DNA of 64,000 bases from an uncultured Lachnospiraceae bacterium (GCA_934317845.1 CAKRES010000003.1:112209-176208); one strand, 5' to 3'. Positions 6,734 through 16,184 are shown, counted from the first letter of the stretch. The notes: generated by a model from the letters alone, not told the origin. A program made the numbers and translations.

Positions 6734-9364
6734 ATGTACAAACAGATCATTGCAAGATATATTGAACTGGTAAAGGAGTTTGACTGTGCCGTTGCCATTT
6801 TTACGGAAGAGGGGAAGATCCACTATCTAAATGAGGAAGCACTGGGCATCTTAGGTGGAAAAGTGATCAATCTGGAACTCCTTCCGGGTCGTTATGTGGA
6901 GAACGAAGATATTTTTGAAAAGCTGGAGCGGGAACGTACAATTTTTGTACATAAAGCACTGTTGAAGGCAGGAACAGAGAAGGTGAAGATCCGGGGGATG
7001 ATTCACCTGATCGCAGACCGGGATACAAAAAAACACATTCCGGCAACCTATCTTTTGACTTTTGAAGTGCGCGAGGAGCGGATCTTTGGAAGTGTGACAT
7101 TAGAGCGGATCATTGAACATTCCGGCTTTGTGGCATTTCACTGGGTAGCGGTCGATGCCGAGAAGGATATGTGGACCAGCCGTTATGTGTCCAATTCTGT
7201 AGCAAAATTTGGCTATAAGAGAGAAGATTTTTATGATGGCCGGTATGACTGGCAGGCATTTGTCTACGAGGAAGACTGGCCGATCTTAAAGGCACAGGTG
7301 CTGGAAAATATAAAAAAAGGTAAGTTTGAATTTTCCAGACAGTACCGGGTTGTGGCAAAGGACGGACAGGTCATTCCGGTACATGATTATATTCATGTTG
7401 TGACCGATGCATCCGGTAAGCTTACTGCCTGTGAAGTGGTGATCTTTGACCTTTTGATGGAGACGGAGCGGAATGCGAATCTGCTCCTTTTGGAAAATGC
7501 ATTGAACCGAAGCAGTAATACAGTGGTTGTCTGGCAGTATGGTCCGGATAAAATGCACAGAAAACAGGTGCGTTACGTGTCCAGCAATATGGATCAGTTT
7601 GGGATCCTGCCATCTGCATTGCGCAGCGGAGAGAAGAATTACTACGATTATATTCACAAGGAAGACCGGGAAAAGGTCAAACATGCAGTCGTGCAGTTTG
7701 AACAGAAGGGATATCAGTATCTGTGCCAGGAATACCGCATCATCAATGATGCCGGACAGGAGTTTTATGTCAGAGATGAGAGCAATCTGGTAAAATTGCC
7801 GGGCGGCACCAGATATTTAGAAAGCATTTTAACGGATATAACAGAGGCGAAGCAGCGTGAATTCAGACTTTTGAAACAGCAGGAGCAGTTAGAGCGCAAG
7901 ATCCGCTACATTGAGTCAAATGATAATCTGTTAAATGATATGTCGATCGAGGATTTTGTGCCAAAAGATGAACTGCAGGAATTGTTGCATGCATTTTCTG
8001 TGCTGACCGGAAGCTATAATGCGATCATCGATCTCGATGGAGATCCGATCACATATCCGGATGGCCCGGCGACGAATATGGGATCTTTTTATGATATGTT
8101 TGAGCGCAGAGAGTATAAGCAGGGGTATTTTAAGCTGAACCGGCAGCTCCGTAAGGAAAAACAGCCGGTAAAGATGACTTTGAAGGAATTTTCGGAAGAA
8201 GAGCTGAAAAAGAAAAAGCATCGGATGGAAGAACTGATCGAGTCTGGTACTCTGATGCAGCTTGTAAAGGCAGCTTCCAAGGAGGAAGAAGCGTCCACTC
8301 CGGGCATTGTGGTGGGATTACCACTGTTTTTGGAGGACAAGCACATTGCTACATGGATCTGCTGCGCATTTACAGAGAAGGAAATGGAGCGCATTGATAT
8401 TTACCTGCCATCATTATGGAGTGTGTGCAAATACATGGCGCAATTTGTATACAGCAATACGATCTCCCAGAAGCAGGCGCAGAAAGCCCGTCTTTCTGAG
8501 GTGCAGACAAGAGAGCTTTTAGAGCGCAGCTCCACGGTTCGTGATATTTTACGCCGTTGTAACGAGACGAACGAGGAGAAAGCACTGGCATATGTATTAA
8601 AGAAAGTAGGAGAATATTTAAAAATTTCCCGCATTTCTTTATTTAAAGTGCCGGACAAGCGTTCTGACCCTGTCTGTATGTATGAATGGGATACCCCGTC
8701 CGGATTTCGAAATGTGGATATCGGAGCAGCGCAAAGTCCACGTTATCTTAAACTGCTTGCCGATACCTTTGCCAAGGATGAGGATGTCGTTTTAAATGGT
8801 GACCGCCTTCCGATACGGGTGCGCAGAGAGTTTAGTGATTCTCACATTCGTGCAGTGGTATCCATGCCGATCCGCACGCTGACAAAGGAACAGCATTTTA
8901 TCAATTTTGTGGAGTCGCATTATGAGCGTATCTGGACAGAGGATGAACTTTCTTTTATGCACACGGTTGTCAGTATGCTGCAAGGATTTTTACAGCGTAT
9001 GAAGAGCAGTGTCAATGTGCAGGATGTAAAAGTGATGGAGCGCGAATTTGTAAGCCTTTCCCGCGAATATATTTATATGGTGGATGAGGACACGGATGAG
9101 GTGCTTTATATCAACCCGCGTCTGGAGGAACTGATCGGCAAAGGACATGTGGGAAAGAAGTGTTACGAGATATTCAAAAAACAATCGATCCACTGCATGG
9201 ATTGTTACAACAAGCGTGGCTGCTGCAGCGAAGTGTGCAATAACCGTTCATATCCGCGGCTGTTTGGCAGACCGATGCGTATCAGACAGCTCTATGTCAA
9301 TTATGAAGGCCTGCAGCATGTCAAGATGATACTTATGAGCCCTGAGGATGGAATGAATCAGTAG
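6734..9364 (+). CDS. Multi-PAS, PocR, GAF sensory protein without output domain
   Basis: 876 residues, ATG with GATGAGGTGAT upstream. Domains in order: PAS (about 10-110), PAS (120-240), PAS (250-375, ending LTDITEAKQRE), coiled coil (375-400), a PocR-like ligand domain (about 405-575, with LLHAFSVLTGSYNAIIDLDG), coiled region, GAF-like (590-755) and a last PAS (775-870). The last PAS carries Cys810, Cys821, Cys824, Cys830, Cys831 and Cys835, possibly metal or redox sensing. No histidine kinase, GGDEF, EAL, HD-GYP or helix-turn-helix is seen, and the frame ends cleanly. No transmembrane helix. It must act through a partner. Position beside mreB and flagellar genes hints at, but does not prove, a motility or envelope role. 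Confidence 0.7.
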   Translation: MYKQIIARYIELVKEFDCAVAIFTEEGKIHYLNEEALGILGGKVINLELLPGRYVENEDIFEKLERERTIFVHKALLKAGTEKVKIRGMIHLIADRDTKKHIPATYLLTFEVREERIFGSVTLERIIEHSGFVAFHWVAVDAEKDMWTSRYVSNSVAKFGYKREDFYDGRYDWQAFVYEEDWPILKAQVLENIKKGKFEFSRQYRVVAKDGQVIPVHDYIHVVTDASGKLTACEVVIFDLLMETERNANLLLLENALNRSSNTVVVWQYGPDKMHRKQVRYVSSNMDQFGILPSALRSGEKNYYDYIHKEDREKVKHAVVQFEQKGYQYLCQEYRIINDAGQEFYVRDESNLVKLPGGTRYLESILTDITEAKQREFRLLKQQEQLERKIRYIESNDNLLNDMSIEDFVPKDELQELLHAFSVLTGSYNAIIDLDGDPITYPDGPATNMGSFYDMFERREYKQGYFKLNRQLRKEKQPVKMTLKEFSEEELKKKKHRMEELIESGTLMQLVKAASKEEEASTPGIVVGLPLFLEDKHIATWICCAFTEKEMERIDIYLPSLWSVCKYMAQFVYSNTISQKQAQKARLSEVQTRELLERSSTVRDILRRCNETNEEKALAYVLKKVGEYLKISRISLFKVPDKRSDPVCMYEWDTPSGFRNVDIGAAQSPRYLKLLADTFAKDEDVVLNGDRLPIRVRREFSDSHIRAVVSMPIRTLTKEQHFINFVESHYERIWTEDELSFMHTVVSMLQGFLQRMKSSVNVQDVKVMEREFVSLSREYIYMVDEDTDEVLYINPRLEELIGKGHVGKKCYEIFKKQSIHCMDCYNKRGCCSEVCNNRSYPRLFGRPMRIRQLYVNYEGLQHVKMILMSPEDGMNQ

Positions 9365-9441
9365 TTTTGTCTGATTTTAGCGAAAAAGAAGCCGTCCTTT
9401 TTAGACAATATGATAATTTTGCGTTTTTTCAGGGAAATAGT

Positions 9442-9469
9442 TTGAATTATTCAAAATTATGTTTATAAT
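9442..9469 (+). promoter_or_regulatory. Sigma-A promoter of the mreB-flgF-flgG-flgJ unit
   Basis: TTGAAT (9442-9447), 16-base spacer, TATAAT (9464-9469). The -35 is inside an inverted repeat TTTGAA-TTA-TTCAAA (9441-9455) that could be an operator. The 180-base gap before mreB holds nothing else obvious. Confidence 0.65.
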
Positions 9470-9546
9470 AAGATAGATATTGTATGATTTAATATATTAT
9501 GGAAAAAATGTAACAAAAGACCAATGTATGGCGGAAAGGGGATACT

Positions 9547-10539
9547 ATGGCAAGTACAGATATTGGAATTGATTTAGGTACAGCAAGCGTATTGGTATAC
9601 GTGAAAGGAAAAGGAGTAGTGTTAAAGGAGCCGAGTGTTGTGGCATTTGACCGTGACACTAACCGCATCAAGGCGATCGGTGAGGAAGCACGTTTGATGC
9701 TTGGAAGAACACCAGGCAATATTGTAGCAGTACGCCCGCTTCGTCAGGGTGTGATCTCTGATTATATGATCACTGAAAAGATGATCAAGTATTTTATTCA
9801 GAAGGCAGTGGGAAAGACTTTCCGTAAGCCTCGTATTTCTGTTTGTGTACCAAGTGGTGCAACGGAAGTAGAGAAGAAGGCAGTAGAGGATGCTACGATC
9901 AATGCCGGTGCAAGAGATGTATTTATCATCGAGGAACCGATTGCAGCAGCGATCGGTGCAGGAATTGACATTGCAAAGCCTTGTGGAAATATGATCGTAG
10001 ATATCGGTGGCGGTACCGCAGATATTGCTGTGATCTCTCTTGGTGGAACCGTTGTCAGCGAGTCGATCAAGACGGCTGGTGATGATTTTGATGAGGCGAT
10101 CGTTCGTTATATGAGAAAGAAACATAATCTGCTGATCGGTGAGCGTACTGCTGAGGATATTAAGATCCAGATCGGAACGGCATACCGCCGTAATGAAGAT
10201 ACCACGATGGATGTGCGTGGACGTAATCTGGTAACCGGACTTCCAAAGACGATCACTGTAAGTTCTGAGGAGACAATGGAAGCATTACATGATGCAACCG
10301 CACAGATCGTGGAGGCTGTACACAGCGTATTGGAAAAGACTCCGCCAGAGCTTGCCGCAGATATTGCAGAGCGCGGCATTGTGCTGACCGGTGGTGGTTC
10401 TTTGCTTCACGGTTTAGAGGAACTGATCGAGGAGAAGACCGGAATCAATACGATGACAGCAGAAGATCCACTGACTGCAGTGGCGATCGGAACCGGTAAA
10501 TATGTAGAGTTTTTAGGTGGAAGAAGAGACGAAGAATAA
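9547..10539 (+). CDS. mreB: MreB/Mbl family actin-like cell-shape protein
   Basis: 330 residues. MreB-type filaments move beneath the membrane and guide lateral wall synthesis in rods. The N-terminal phosphate-1 motif is IGIDLGTASVLVYVKGKG, followed by VRPLRQGVISDY, the phosphate-2 motif MIVDIGGGTADIAVISLGG and the adenosine motif IVLTGGGSLLHGLEEL. Length and motifs are complete. It lies directly before two flagellar rod/hook genes, the same order as mbl-flhO-flhP in Bacillus subtilis, so Mbl is the likeliest paralogue; which of MreB, Mbl or MreBH cannot be settled here. Confidence 0.93.
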   Translation: MASTDIGIDLGTASVLVYVKGKGVVLKEPSVVAFDRDTNRIKAIGEEARLMLGRTPGNIVAVRPLRQGVISDYMITEKMIKYFIQKAVGKTFRKPRISVCVPSGATEVEKKAVEDATINAGARDVFIIEEPIAAAIGAGIDIAKPCGNMIVDIGGGTADIAVISLGGTVVSESIKTAGDDFDEAIVRYMRKKHNLLIGERTAEDIKIQIGTAYRRNEDTTMDVRGRNLVTGLPKTITVSSEETMEALHDATAQIVEAVHSVLEKTPPELAADIAERGIVLTGGGSLLHGLEELIEEKTGINTMTAEDPLTAVAIGTGKYVEFLGGRRDEE

Positions 10540-10579
10540 GATCAGGGGCAAGGAAACTTGTCCGGAATAGGAGAATGGG

Positions 10580-11356
10580 ATGGTAAGAGGTCTTTATACA
10601 GCCTATACTGCGATGCGAAATGAGGAAAAACGCATGGATGTCATTGCGAATAATATGGCAAATGCGGATACCAACGGTTATAAAGCGGAAGGAACAACCT
10701 CACGTGCATTTTCGGAAGTATATGCGGTGAAGATCCATGATGATTCGGAAGCGTATACCCAGCGTGGTATCGGCAAGATGAGTCTTGGAGTCCGGATCGG
10801 CGAGTCGTATCGTGACTGGTCGAATGGAAGTTTTAAAGAAACAGGCAATACCTATGATCTTGCGATTGCCGGCAAGGGATTCTTTACCATCAGCATGACA
10901 GACAAGAGCGGAACGGAACACATCCGTTATACAAGAGATGGTTCCTTTACGATTACCTCGGATGGATATCTTGTGACCAAGGATGGAGATTTTGTGCTGG
11001 ATGATCGGGGCAGTAAGATCAAGCTGCCTACAGATCAGGGAGATCCCGTGGTGGATAAGGATGGCTCCATAACGATACACGGAGAAAAAGTGGCACAGCT
11101 TGGGCTTACCGACTTTGAAGATTATAATTACCTGAAGCAGTATGGAGAAAATCAGTTTGATCTCGTCGACGGCGGACAAACGAAAGCATTTTCCGGAAGC
11201 GTGGAACAGGGGATCATTGAAGCTTCCAACATCAGCATGGTTGATGAAATGGTGAATATGATCGCCGTGACCCGGTCATACGAAAGCAGCCAGAAGATGA
11301 TGCAGACGGTAGATTCTCTGCTTGATAAAGCCGTGAATACGATCGGAAGGGTATAG
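10580..11356 (+). CDS. flgF: Flagellar rod/hook-basal body protein (FlhO/FlgF type)
   Basis: 258 residues, GGAG upstream. It is a proximal/distal rod protein exported by the flagellar type III apparatus. The N-terminus MVRGLYTAYTAMRNEEKRMDV, then IANNMANADTNGYKAE, is the flagellar rod signature. The C-terminus has SMVDEMVNMIAVTRSYESSQ, the hook-basal-body helix. It has no signal peptide, as expected for export through the flagellum. The MreB gene is 40 bases upstream and FlgG 43 bases downstream. It matches B. subtilis FlhO in position and kind. Confidence 0.88.
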   Translation: MVRGLYTAYTAMRNEEKRMDVIANNMANADTNGYKAEGTTSRAFSEVYAVKIHDDSEAYTQRGIGKMSLGVRIGESYRDWSNGSFKETGNTYDLAIAGKGFFTISMTDKSGTEHIRYTRDGSFTITSDGYLVTKDGDFVLDDRGSKIKLPTDQGDPVVDKDGSITIHGEKVAQLGLTDFEDYNYLKQYGENQFDLVDGGQTKAFSGSVEQGIIEASNISMVDEMVNMIAVTRSYESSQKMMQTVDSLLDKAVNTIGRV

Positions 11357-11399
11357 AGATAGTAAGGATATGCCGATATAAGGTATGAGGTGATGTATT

Positions 11400-12215
11400 A
11401 TGATGAGAGCATTATGGACAGCCGCAAGTGGTATGAACACACAGCAGACGCATGTGGATACGATTGCGAACAATCTGTCAAATATCAATACAGCAGGATA
11501 CAAAACGGAAAAGGCAGAATTTAAAACCCTGCTTTACCAGAATCTGCAGAGCCAGTCAACGAATACGAATGGAGAGAAGAAACCGGTGTCCGCACAGGTA
11601 GGACTTGGTGCGCGTATGGCATCGATCACCAGTAATTTTGGTCAGGGTTCTTTAAATGAGACGGGACAGTTTATGGACTGGGCCATCGAAGGCTCTGGTT
11701 TTTATAAAGTGCAGACGACAGGAGGAGAGATAAAGTATACCAGAAATGCAAGCTTTTCTCTTTCTGTGACTGATCAGGGATCCATGGTTACAACATCGGA
11801 AGGGTTTCCGGTATTAGATGTGAACAACAATACGATGATCATTCCAAATGATTATACCAGCAGCAGTCTTTCTATCACAAATGATGGAAAGCTTTATGCG
11901 AAGAATGCACAAAATGAGCTGGTAGACCTCGGAATTCAGGTCGGGTTAGTGCAGTTTGCGAATCCTGCCGCACTAGAAAAGACCGGGAACAGTTTATTTG
12001 GTGTAACGGATAATTCCGGACAGCCGATGGAAGAAACACAGACTGCAACCTTAAAGCGTAGTGTGATCCATCAGAACTACATAGAAGCATCCAATGTAAA
12101 TGCTGCAGATGAAATGGTAAATCTGATCGTGGCACAGCGTGCTTATGAGATGAACTCCAAAGCCATTCAGGCGTCTGATACGATGATGCAGCAGGCAAAC
12201 AACTTAAGAAGCTGA
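11400..12215 (+). CDS. flgG: Flagellar distal rod protein FlgG (FlhP type)
   Basis: 271 residues, with GAGGTGAT ahead of the start. FlgG builds the distal rod linking the basal body to the hook. MRALWTAASGMNTQQTHVDT followed by IANNLSNINTAGYKTEKAEF is diagnostic of FlgG, and the C-terminus NVNAADEMVNLIVAQRAYEM is the terminal helix of rod and hook proteins. Either ATG 11400 or the adjacent ATG 11403 may be used. Second of the flgF-flgG-flgJ run downstream of mreB. Confidence 0.92.
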   Translation: MMRALWTAASGMNTQQTHVDTIANNLSNINTAGYKTEKAEFKTLLYQNLQSQSTNTNGEKKPVSAQVGLGARMASITSNFGQGSLNETGQFMDWAIEGSGFYKVQTTGGEIKYTRNASFSLSVTDQGSMVTTSEGFPVLDVNNNTMIIPNDYTSSSLSITNDGKLYAKNAQNELVDLGIQVGLVQFANPAALEKTGNSLFGVTDNSGQPMEETQTATLKRSVIHQNYIEASNVNAADEMVNLIVAQRAYEMNSKAIQASDTMMQQANNLRS

Positions 12216-12227
12216 TAGAAAGGCGGG

Positions 12228-12578
12228 ATGATGATGGATGGAATCAGTACACAGCTTTATTCCCAGTATGCCTCTATCTACAATAATTCTTCGGATACTT
12301 TAACCGAGCGTTTAAAGTCTGCAACTGATACGACATCCGATACAGAAATGCTTGAGGCGTGCAAGGAGTTTGAGCAGTATTTTGTAGAGCAGATGTTAAA
12401 AGAAATGAAAAAGACTATTCCGGATGATCCTTTGCTAAGTGACAATGAATATATGAATATGTTTGAAGATCAGATGTTTCAGTCAGTGGCAGAGAAGATC
12501 ACAGATGGTGGTCAGTTTGGGATAGCAAAGCAGTTATACGAGGATATACAAAAACAGGCCGGGAAGACGGTATCATAA
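12228..12578 (+). CDS. flgJ: Rod-binding protein (FlgJ N-terminal type)
   Basis: 116 residues; start at the first of three close ATGs (12228, 12231, 12234) after AGGCGGG. It matches the rod-binding domain of FlgJ, a cap or scaffold for rod assembly: LEACKEFEQYFVEQMLKEMK, then DNEYMNMFEDQMFQSVAEKI. The muramidase domain of proteobacterial FlgJ is absent, normal for Firmicutes single-domain versions. Last gene of the mreB-headed unit; a strong terminator follows at once. Confidence 0.88.
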   Translation: MMMDGISTQLYSQYASIYNNSSDTLTERLKSATDTTSDTEMLEACKEFEQYFVEQMLKEMKKTIPDDPLLSDNEYMNMFEDQMFQSVAEKITDGGQFGIAKQLYEDIQKQAGKTVS

Positions 12579-12589
12579 AGAGATGTGTG

Positions 12590-12616
12590 GGGAAGCGTGA
12601 TATATGCTTCCCTTTT
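12590..12616 (+). terminator. Intrinsic terminator after flgJ
   Basis: GGGAAGC (12590-12596), 9-base loop, GCTTCCC (12606-12612), then TTTT. It closes the mreB-flgF-flgG-flgJ transcript. Confidence 0.8.
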
Positions 12617-12642
12617 ACTTTAAACAGGGAAAGGATTATAAG

Positions 12643-14895
12643 ATGCAGGAAACGATCATAATTGAAGGATATGTAGAACATCTTCGGTTTCGGAATGAAG
12701 AAAATGGATATACCGTGTTTAATCTGGAGATGAAGCAGGATGAGATCACCTGCATTGGAAAGTTCCCGTTTATTTCAGAAGGACAGTATCTGGAGCTTAC
12801 CGGGTATGAGTTTGATAACAAGCAGTACAATGAGATCCAGTTTCAGGTACTTGCTTATGAAGAGAAGCAGGTAGAGGATATGGTCGGGATGGAGCGGTAT
12901 TTAAGCTCCGGTGCGATCAAGGGTATCGGACCAAATCTTGCGAAAAAGATTGTCAAAAAATTCAAACTGGATACGTTTCGCATCATTGAGGAGGAGCCGG
13001 AGCGTCTGTCTGAGATCAAAGGAATTTCTGAGCGTATTGCCATGTCAGTGGCAAGCCAGTTTGTTGAAATGAAGGAAATGCGTGATGCCATGATGTTCTT
13101 GGGAAAATATAATATTCCTAATCATTATGCGGTACGCATTTATAATACCTACGGGGAAGATCTTTATACGATCATCAGGGAAAATCCTTATCGGTTAGCA
13201 GAAGAGATCAATGGGATCGGTTTCCGTATTGCGGATGAGATTGCCAGAAATGTTGGCATTGCTGCAGATTCTGAGTTCCGTTTGCGCTCGGGTATTTTGT
13301 ATTCCATGACACAGGCAGGACTTTGGGGGCATGTGTATCTGCCGGAGGAACTTTTGATCCGTAAGGTGGAGCAGGTACTTATGATGCAGCCGGAACAGGA
13401 AACATTTCAAAGCTGTCTGACGGATCTGATCGTGGAACGCAGATTGTATGCAAAGCAAGTGGGAGAAGAGACTTGTTACTATACTCCGGCATCCTTCTTC
13501 GGAGAACTTTCTGCGGCGAAAAAATTGTTGGAATTAAAGGAAGCCTTTGATGCAGAGCTTCCCGAAGAAGAGATGCAGGAAGCAAAACAGGTTATTGCAT
13601 CCTTTTGTAAAAAAAAGGATATTGTGCTGGATGAGAAGCAACAGAAGGCTGTGCTGGAAACGATCGGACATGGGGTAACGATCATTACCGGTGGGCCGGG
13701 AACCGGTAAAACAACGATCATCAATGCGATCATCCATTTCTTTGAATCGGAAGGACTGGAGCTGTTTCTTGCTGCACCGACCGGACGTGCTGCCAAGCGG
13801 ATGAAGGAGGCAACCGGAATGGAAGCCAAAACGATCCATCGTCTGTTGGAGATCAGCGGGGATCCTGCGGCAGAGAGCCACTATAAATTTGAACGCAATC
13901 ATGAAAATCCACTGGAAACAGATGTGGTGATCGTGGATGAAGCATCGATGGTGGACATTTATCTGATGCAGTCGTTGCTTGATGCGATCGCGCCGGGGAC
14001 GCGGCTTGTGCTGGTTGGTGATGTCAACCAGCTTCCGAGTGTTGGTCCCGGTAATGTATTAAAGGATATGATCGAGTCGGAAGTGTTTGAAACGGTACGT
14101 CTGGAAAAAATTTATCGTCAGGATGAAAAAAGCCGTATCGTTTCCAACGCACATCGGATCAATGACGGTGTCATGATCCCGCCGGATAATAAGAGCAGTG
14201 ATTTCTTTTTGATGCCGCGCAATAATGCGGATTCTATTATTGAAACAGTGAAGGAACTGATCAATGTTAAAATGCCTGGTTATGTGCATGTAGAGCCGAA
14301 TGAGGTGCAGGTGCTTGTTCCGATGCGAAAGGGAGAAGTTGGCGTGGAACATTTGAATACCGTGCTTCAGGAAGCGAGAAACCCGGCATCCCCTGAGAAA
14401 GCAGAACATGAAGCAGGAAAAGTGATCTTCCGTGAGGGAGATAAGGTCATGCAGATAAAAAATAATTACAAGCTCGAGTGGGTGAAGGAAACTTCAAATG
14501 GACATGAGATCGATCGCGGAATGGGTGTGTTCAATGGAGATATGGGAGTGGTCACACACATCAGTGATTATGCTGAGGAAGTAACGGTAGAGTTTGATGA
14601 AGGACATAAAGTGCAGTATCCGTATGGATTTCTGGATGAATTAGAGCTTGCTTATGCTGTTACGGTGCATAAAAGTCAGGGAAGTGAGTACCCGGTTGTC
14701 ATCATTCCGCTTTTGTCTGGCCCTTCTATTTTGTGTACCAGGAACCTTTTATACACCGCAGTTACGAGAGCGAAAAAATGTGTGGTCTTAGTTGGCAATA
14801 TGCAGATGGTGGCGCAGATGATCGCGAATGGAAATGAGCAGGAACGCTACAGCAGCTTAAAAGAAGCAATATTGGAAGTAAAGGGGGAGATGTAG
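12643..14895 (+). CDS. recD2: RecD2 family DNA helicase
   Basis: 750 residues. RecD2 is a 5'-3' superfamily 1B helicase of bacteria lacking RecBC, linked to replication-fork and recombination control. Seen: an N-terminal OB-like domain, helix-hairpin-helix repeats (SSGAIKGIGPNLAKKI, NGIGFRIADEIARN, 80-210), Walker A GGPGTGKTT (350-358), VVIVDEASMVD (Walker B), a VLVGDVNQLPSVGPGNVL stretch, and the C-terminal LAYAVTVHKSQGSEYPVV and YTAVTRAKK motifs. ATG 12643 has AGGGAAAGG at proper distance; an in-frame ATG at 12604 lies in the terminator loop and is rejected. The next gene starts 4 bases after the stop. Confidence 0.93.
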   Translation: MQETIIIEGYVEHLRFRNEENGYTVFNLEMKQDEITCIGKFPFISEGQYLELTGYEFDNKQYNEIQFQVLAYEEKQVEDMVGMERYLSSGAIKGIGPNLAKKIVKKFKLDTFRIIEEEPERLSEIKGISERIAMSVASQFVEMKEMRDAMMFLGKYNIPNHYAVRIYNTYGEDLYTIIRENPYRLAEEINGIGFRIADEIARNVGIAADSEFRLRSGILYSMTQAGLWGHVYLPEELLIRKVEQVLMMQPEQETFQSCLTDLIVERRLYAKQVGEETCYYTPASFFGELSAAKKLLELKEAFDAELPEEEMQEAKQVIASFCKKKDIVLDEKQQKAVLETIGHGVTIITGGPGTGKTTIINAIIHFFESEGLELFLAAPTGRAAKRMKEATGMEAKTIHRLLEISGDPAAESHYKFERNHENPLETDVVIVDEASMVDIYLMQSLLDAIAPGTRLVLVGDVNQLPSVGPGNVLKDMIESEVFETVRLEKIYRQDEKSRIVSNAHRINDGVMIPPDNKSSDFFLMPRNNADSIIETVKELINVKMPGYVHVEPNEVQVLVPMRKGEVGVEHLNTVLQEARNPASPEKAEHEAGKVIFREGDKVMQIKNNYKLEWVKETSNGHEIDRGMGVFNGDMGVVTHISDYAEEVTVEFDEGHKVQYPYGFLDELELAYAVTVHKSQGSEYPVVIIPLLSGPSILCTRNLLYTAVTRAKKCVVLVGNMQMVAQMIANGNEQERYSSLKEAILEVKGEM

Positions 14896-14899
14896 CAGC

Positions 14900-15595
14900 A
14901 TGATTACATGGCTGTATCCGAGAAGATGTATGCGGTGTGACGGGCTGCTTTCTGCTAAAGAACAGTATTGCTGCACGGACTGTGAGGAGAAACTTTCTTT
15001 TGTAGTACAGCCGTTTTGTTATTGCTGTGGAAAACCGCTTTTATCCGCTGAAAAAGAGCTGTGCAGTGATTGTGAGCAGTATCCAAAATCATTTATCAGA
15101 AATCAGTCGCTTTTTCTATATGAAGGAGCGGAGAAAGATTCCCTGTCCCGGTTTAAGTTTCAGAATCGCCGGGAATATGCTGCCGCCTATGCTGCTTATC
15201 TGGCAGAACAGAAGAAGGTATGGATCACTTCTCTGCAAGTGGATGCATTACTTCCGGTTCCTGTTCATAAGAATAAAAGACGACAGCGAGGGTATAATCA
15301 GGCGGAACTTCTGGCAGTGGAACTGGGGAAACGCCTTTGCCTTCCGGTACTAAAAGATCAGTTGATCCGTGTCCACGACACTATGGCACAAAAAGAGTTA
15401 TCTCGTATGCAGCGGCTGAAAAATCTCGAAAGGGCTTTTAAATATCAGTCAAATGGTGTAAAATGTAGACGAGTATTGTTGGTAGATGACATTTACACAA
15501 CAGGAACCACGCTGGAAGCATGTACGCGCGTACTGCTCCGGGCCGGGGTTGAGGAGGTATATGGGATTACTGTAGCAGTCGGACAGGGGTTTTAG
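14900..15595 (+). CDS. comFC: ComF family phosphoribosyltransferase-like protein
   Basis: 231 residues. ComFC-type proteins combine an N-terminal zinc finger with a phosphoribosyltransferase fold and help internalised single-stranded DNA in competence and recombination. Seen: Cys pairs at the N-terminus (CMRC, CTDC, CYCC, CSDC), the conserved PVPVHKNKRRQRGYNQAELL, and the PRPP loop VLLVDDIYTTGTT with Asp196-Asp197. It is 4 bases after recD2 and 13 before the YvyF-like gene. comF-yvyF-flgM-flgN-flgK is the known Bacillus order, so this is an orthologous location. Confidence 0.9.
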   Translation: MITWLYPRRCMRCDGLLSAKEQYCCTDCEEKLSFVVQPFCYCCGKPLLSAEKELCSDCEQYPKSFIRNQSLFLYEGAEKDSLSRFKFQNRREYAAAYAAYLAEQKKVWITSLQVDALLPVPVHKNKRRQRGYNQAELLAVELGKRLCLPVLKDQLIRVHDTMAQKELSRMQRLKNLERAFKYQSNGVKCRRVLLVDDIYTTGTTLEACTRVLLRAGVEEVYGITVAVGQGF

Positions 15596-15608
15596 ACGAA
15601 AGGAGAGA

Positions 15609-16025
15609 ATGAATATGGATATCCGAAATTGTAGAGTATGTGGCAAAATGTTTCAGTATGTGGGACAGCCGATCTGCCCAAACTGCATGAAAGCGATGGA
15701 GGACAAATTACAGGAGGTAAAGAAATACATCAACGAGCATGACCATGTCAGCGTGCGTGAGGTATCCGAAGAACTGGATGTAACAGTGAAACAGATCCAC
15801 CGCTGGATCAAGGAGGACCGGTTGATGTTTGCTCCGGGGGTAGATACGGGTGTTGTTTGTACCAAGTGCGGTATGCCGGTAGAAAGTGGTACACTTTGTA
15901 AACGTTGCAAGGAGAGCTTGAAGGATGCACTGACAGATGCATATGACCGCAGCAAGCCAAAAGGAGTGGCAATGGATACAACACGCAAGGATACGGCAAG
16001 AATGCATTTGAAACGCTATGAATAG
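15609..16025 (+). CDS. yvyF: YvyF/TIGR03826-type flagellar operon protein
   Basis: 138 residues. An N-terminal zinc finger (CRVCGKMF then CPNC), a central winged-helix-like region (VSVREVSEELDVTVKQIHRWIKEDRL), a second zinc knuckle (CTKCG, CKRC) and a basic C-terminus. This arrangement and its place between comF and flgM match the flagellar-operon protein YvyF. The role is not settled; it may bind nucleic acid. Start could also be ATG 15615. AAGGAG at 15599-15605 is the ribosome site. Confidence 0.8.
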   Translation: MNMDIRNCRVCGKMFQYVGQPICPNCMKAMEDKLQEVKKYINEHDHVSVREVSEELDVTVKQIHRWIKEDRLMFAPGVDTGVVCTKCGMPVESGTLCKRCKESLKDALTDAYDRSKPKGVAMDTTRKDTARMHLKRYE

Positions 16026-16064
16026 AATAGGAGAAAAGAGGCTTCCGCGATCAATGGAACGAGC

Positions 16065-16080
16065 TTCTGCTTTGGCAGAA
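16065..16080 (+). terminator. Small stem-loop before flgM, weak terminator candidate
   Basis: TTCTGC-TTTG-GCAGAA forms a short stem; a T-rich run is 20 bases further on (16101-16113), too far for a normal terminator. It may separate the recD2-yvyF transcript from the sigma-D unit. Confidence 0.3.
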
Positions 16081-16124
16081 AATCCATTTGAGCCGGGAGC
16101 TTTTACTTTTTTTAAAATTGGGGG

Positions 16125-16151
16125 TAAAGATATTTTTCATTCATCCGATAA
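16125..16151 (+). promoter_or_regulatory. Sigma-D (sigma-28) promoter of flgM-flgN-flgK
   Basis: TAAA (16125-16128), 15-base spacer, TCCGATAA (16144-16151), matching the flagellar sigma TAAA-N15-GCCGATAA. flgM is a classic late gene under this sigma factor. Confidence 0.85.
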
Positions 16152-16184
16152 ATAAAGTAAGAGACAGATAAGGGTGGTGAAAGT

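Noticed and set aside
12604..12642. Earlier ATG for recD2
   Set aside because: It is in the loop of the flgJ terminator; ATG 12643 has a proper ribosome site.
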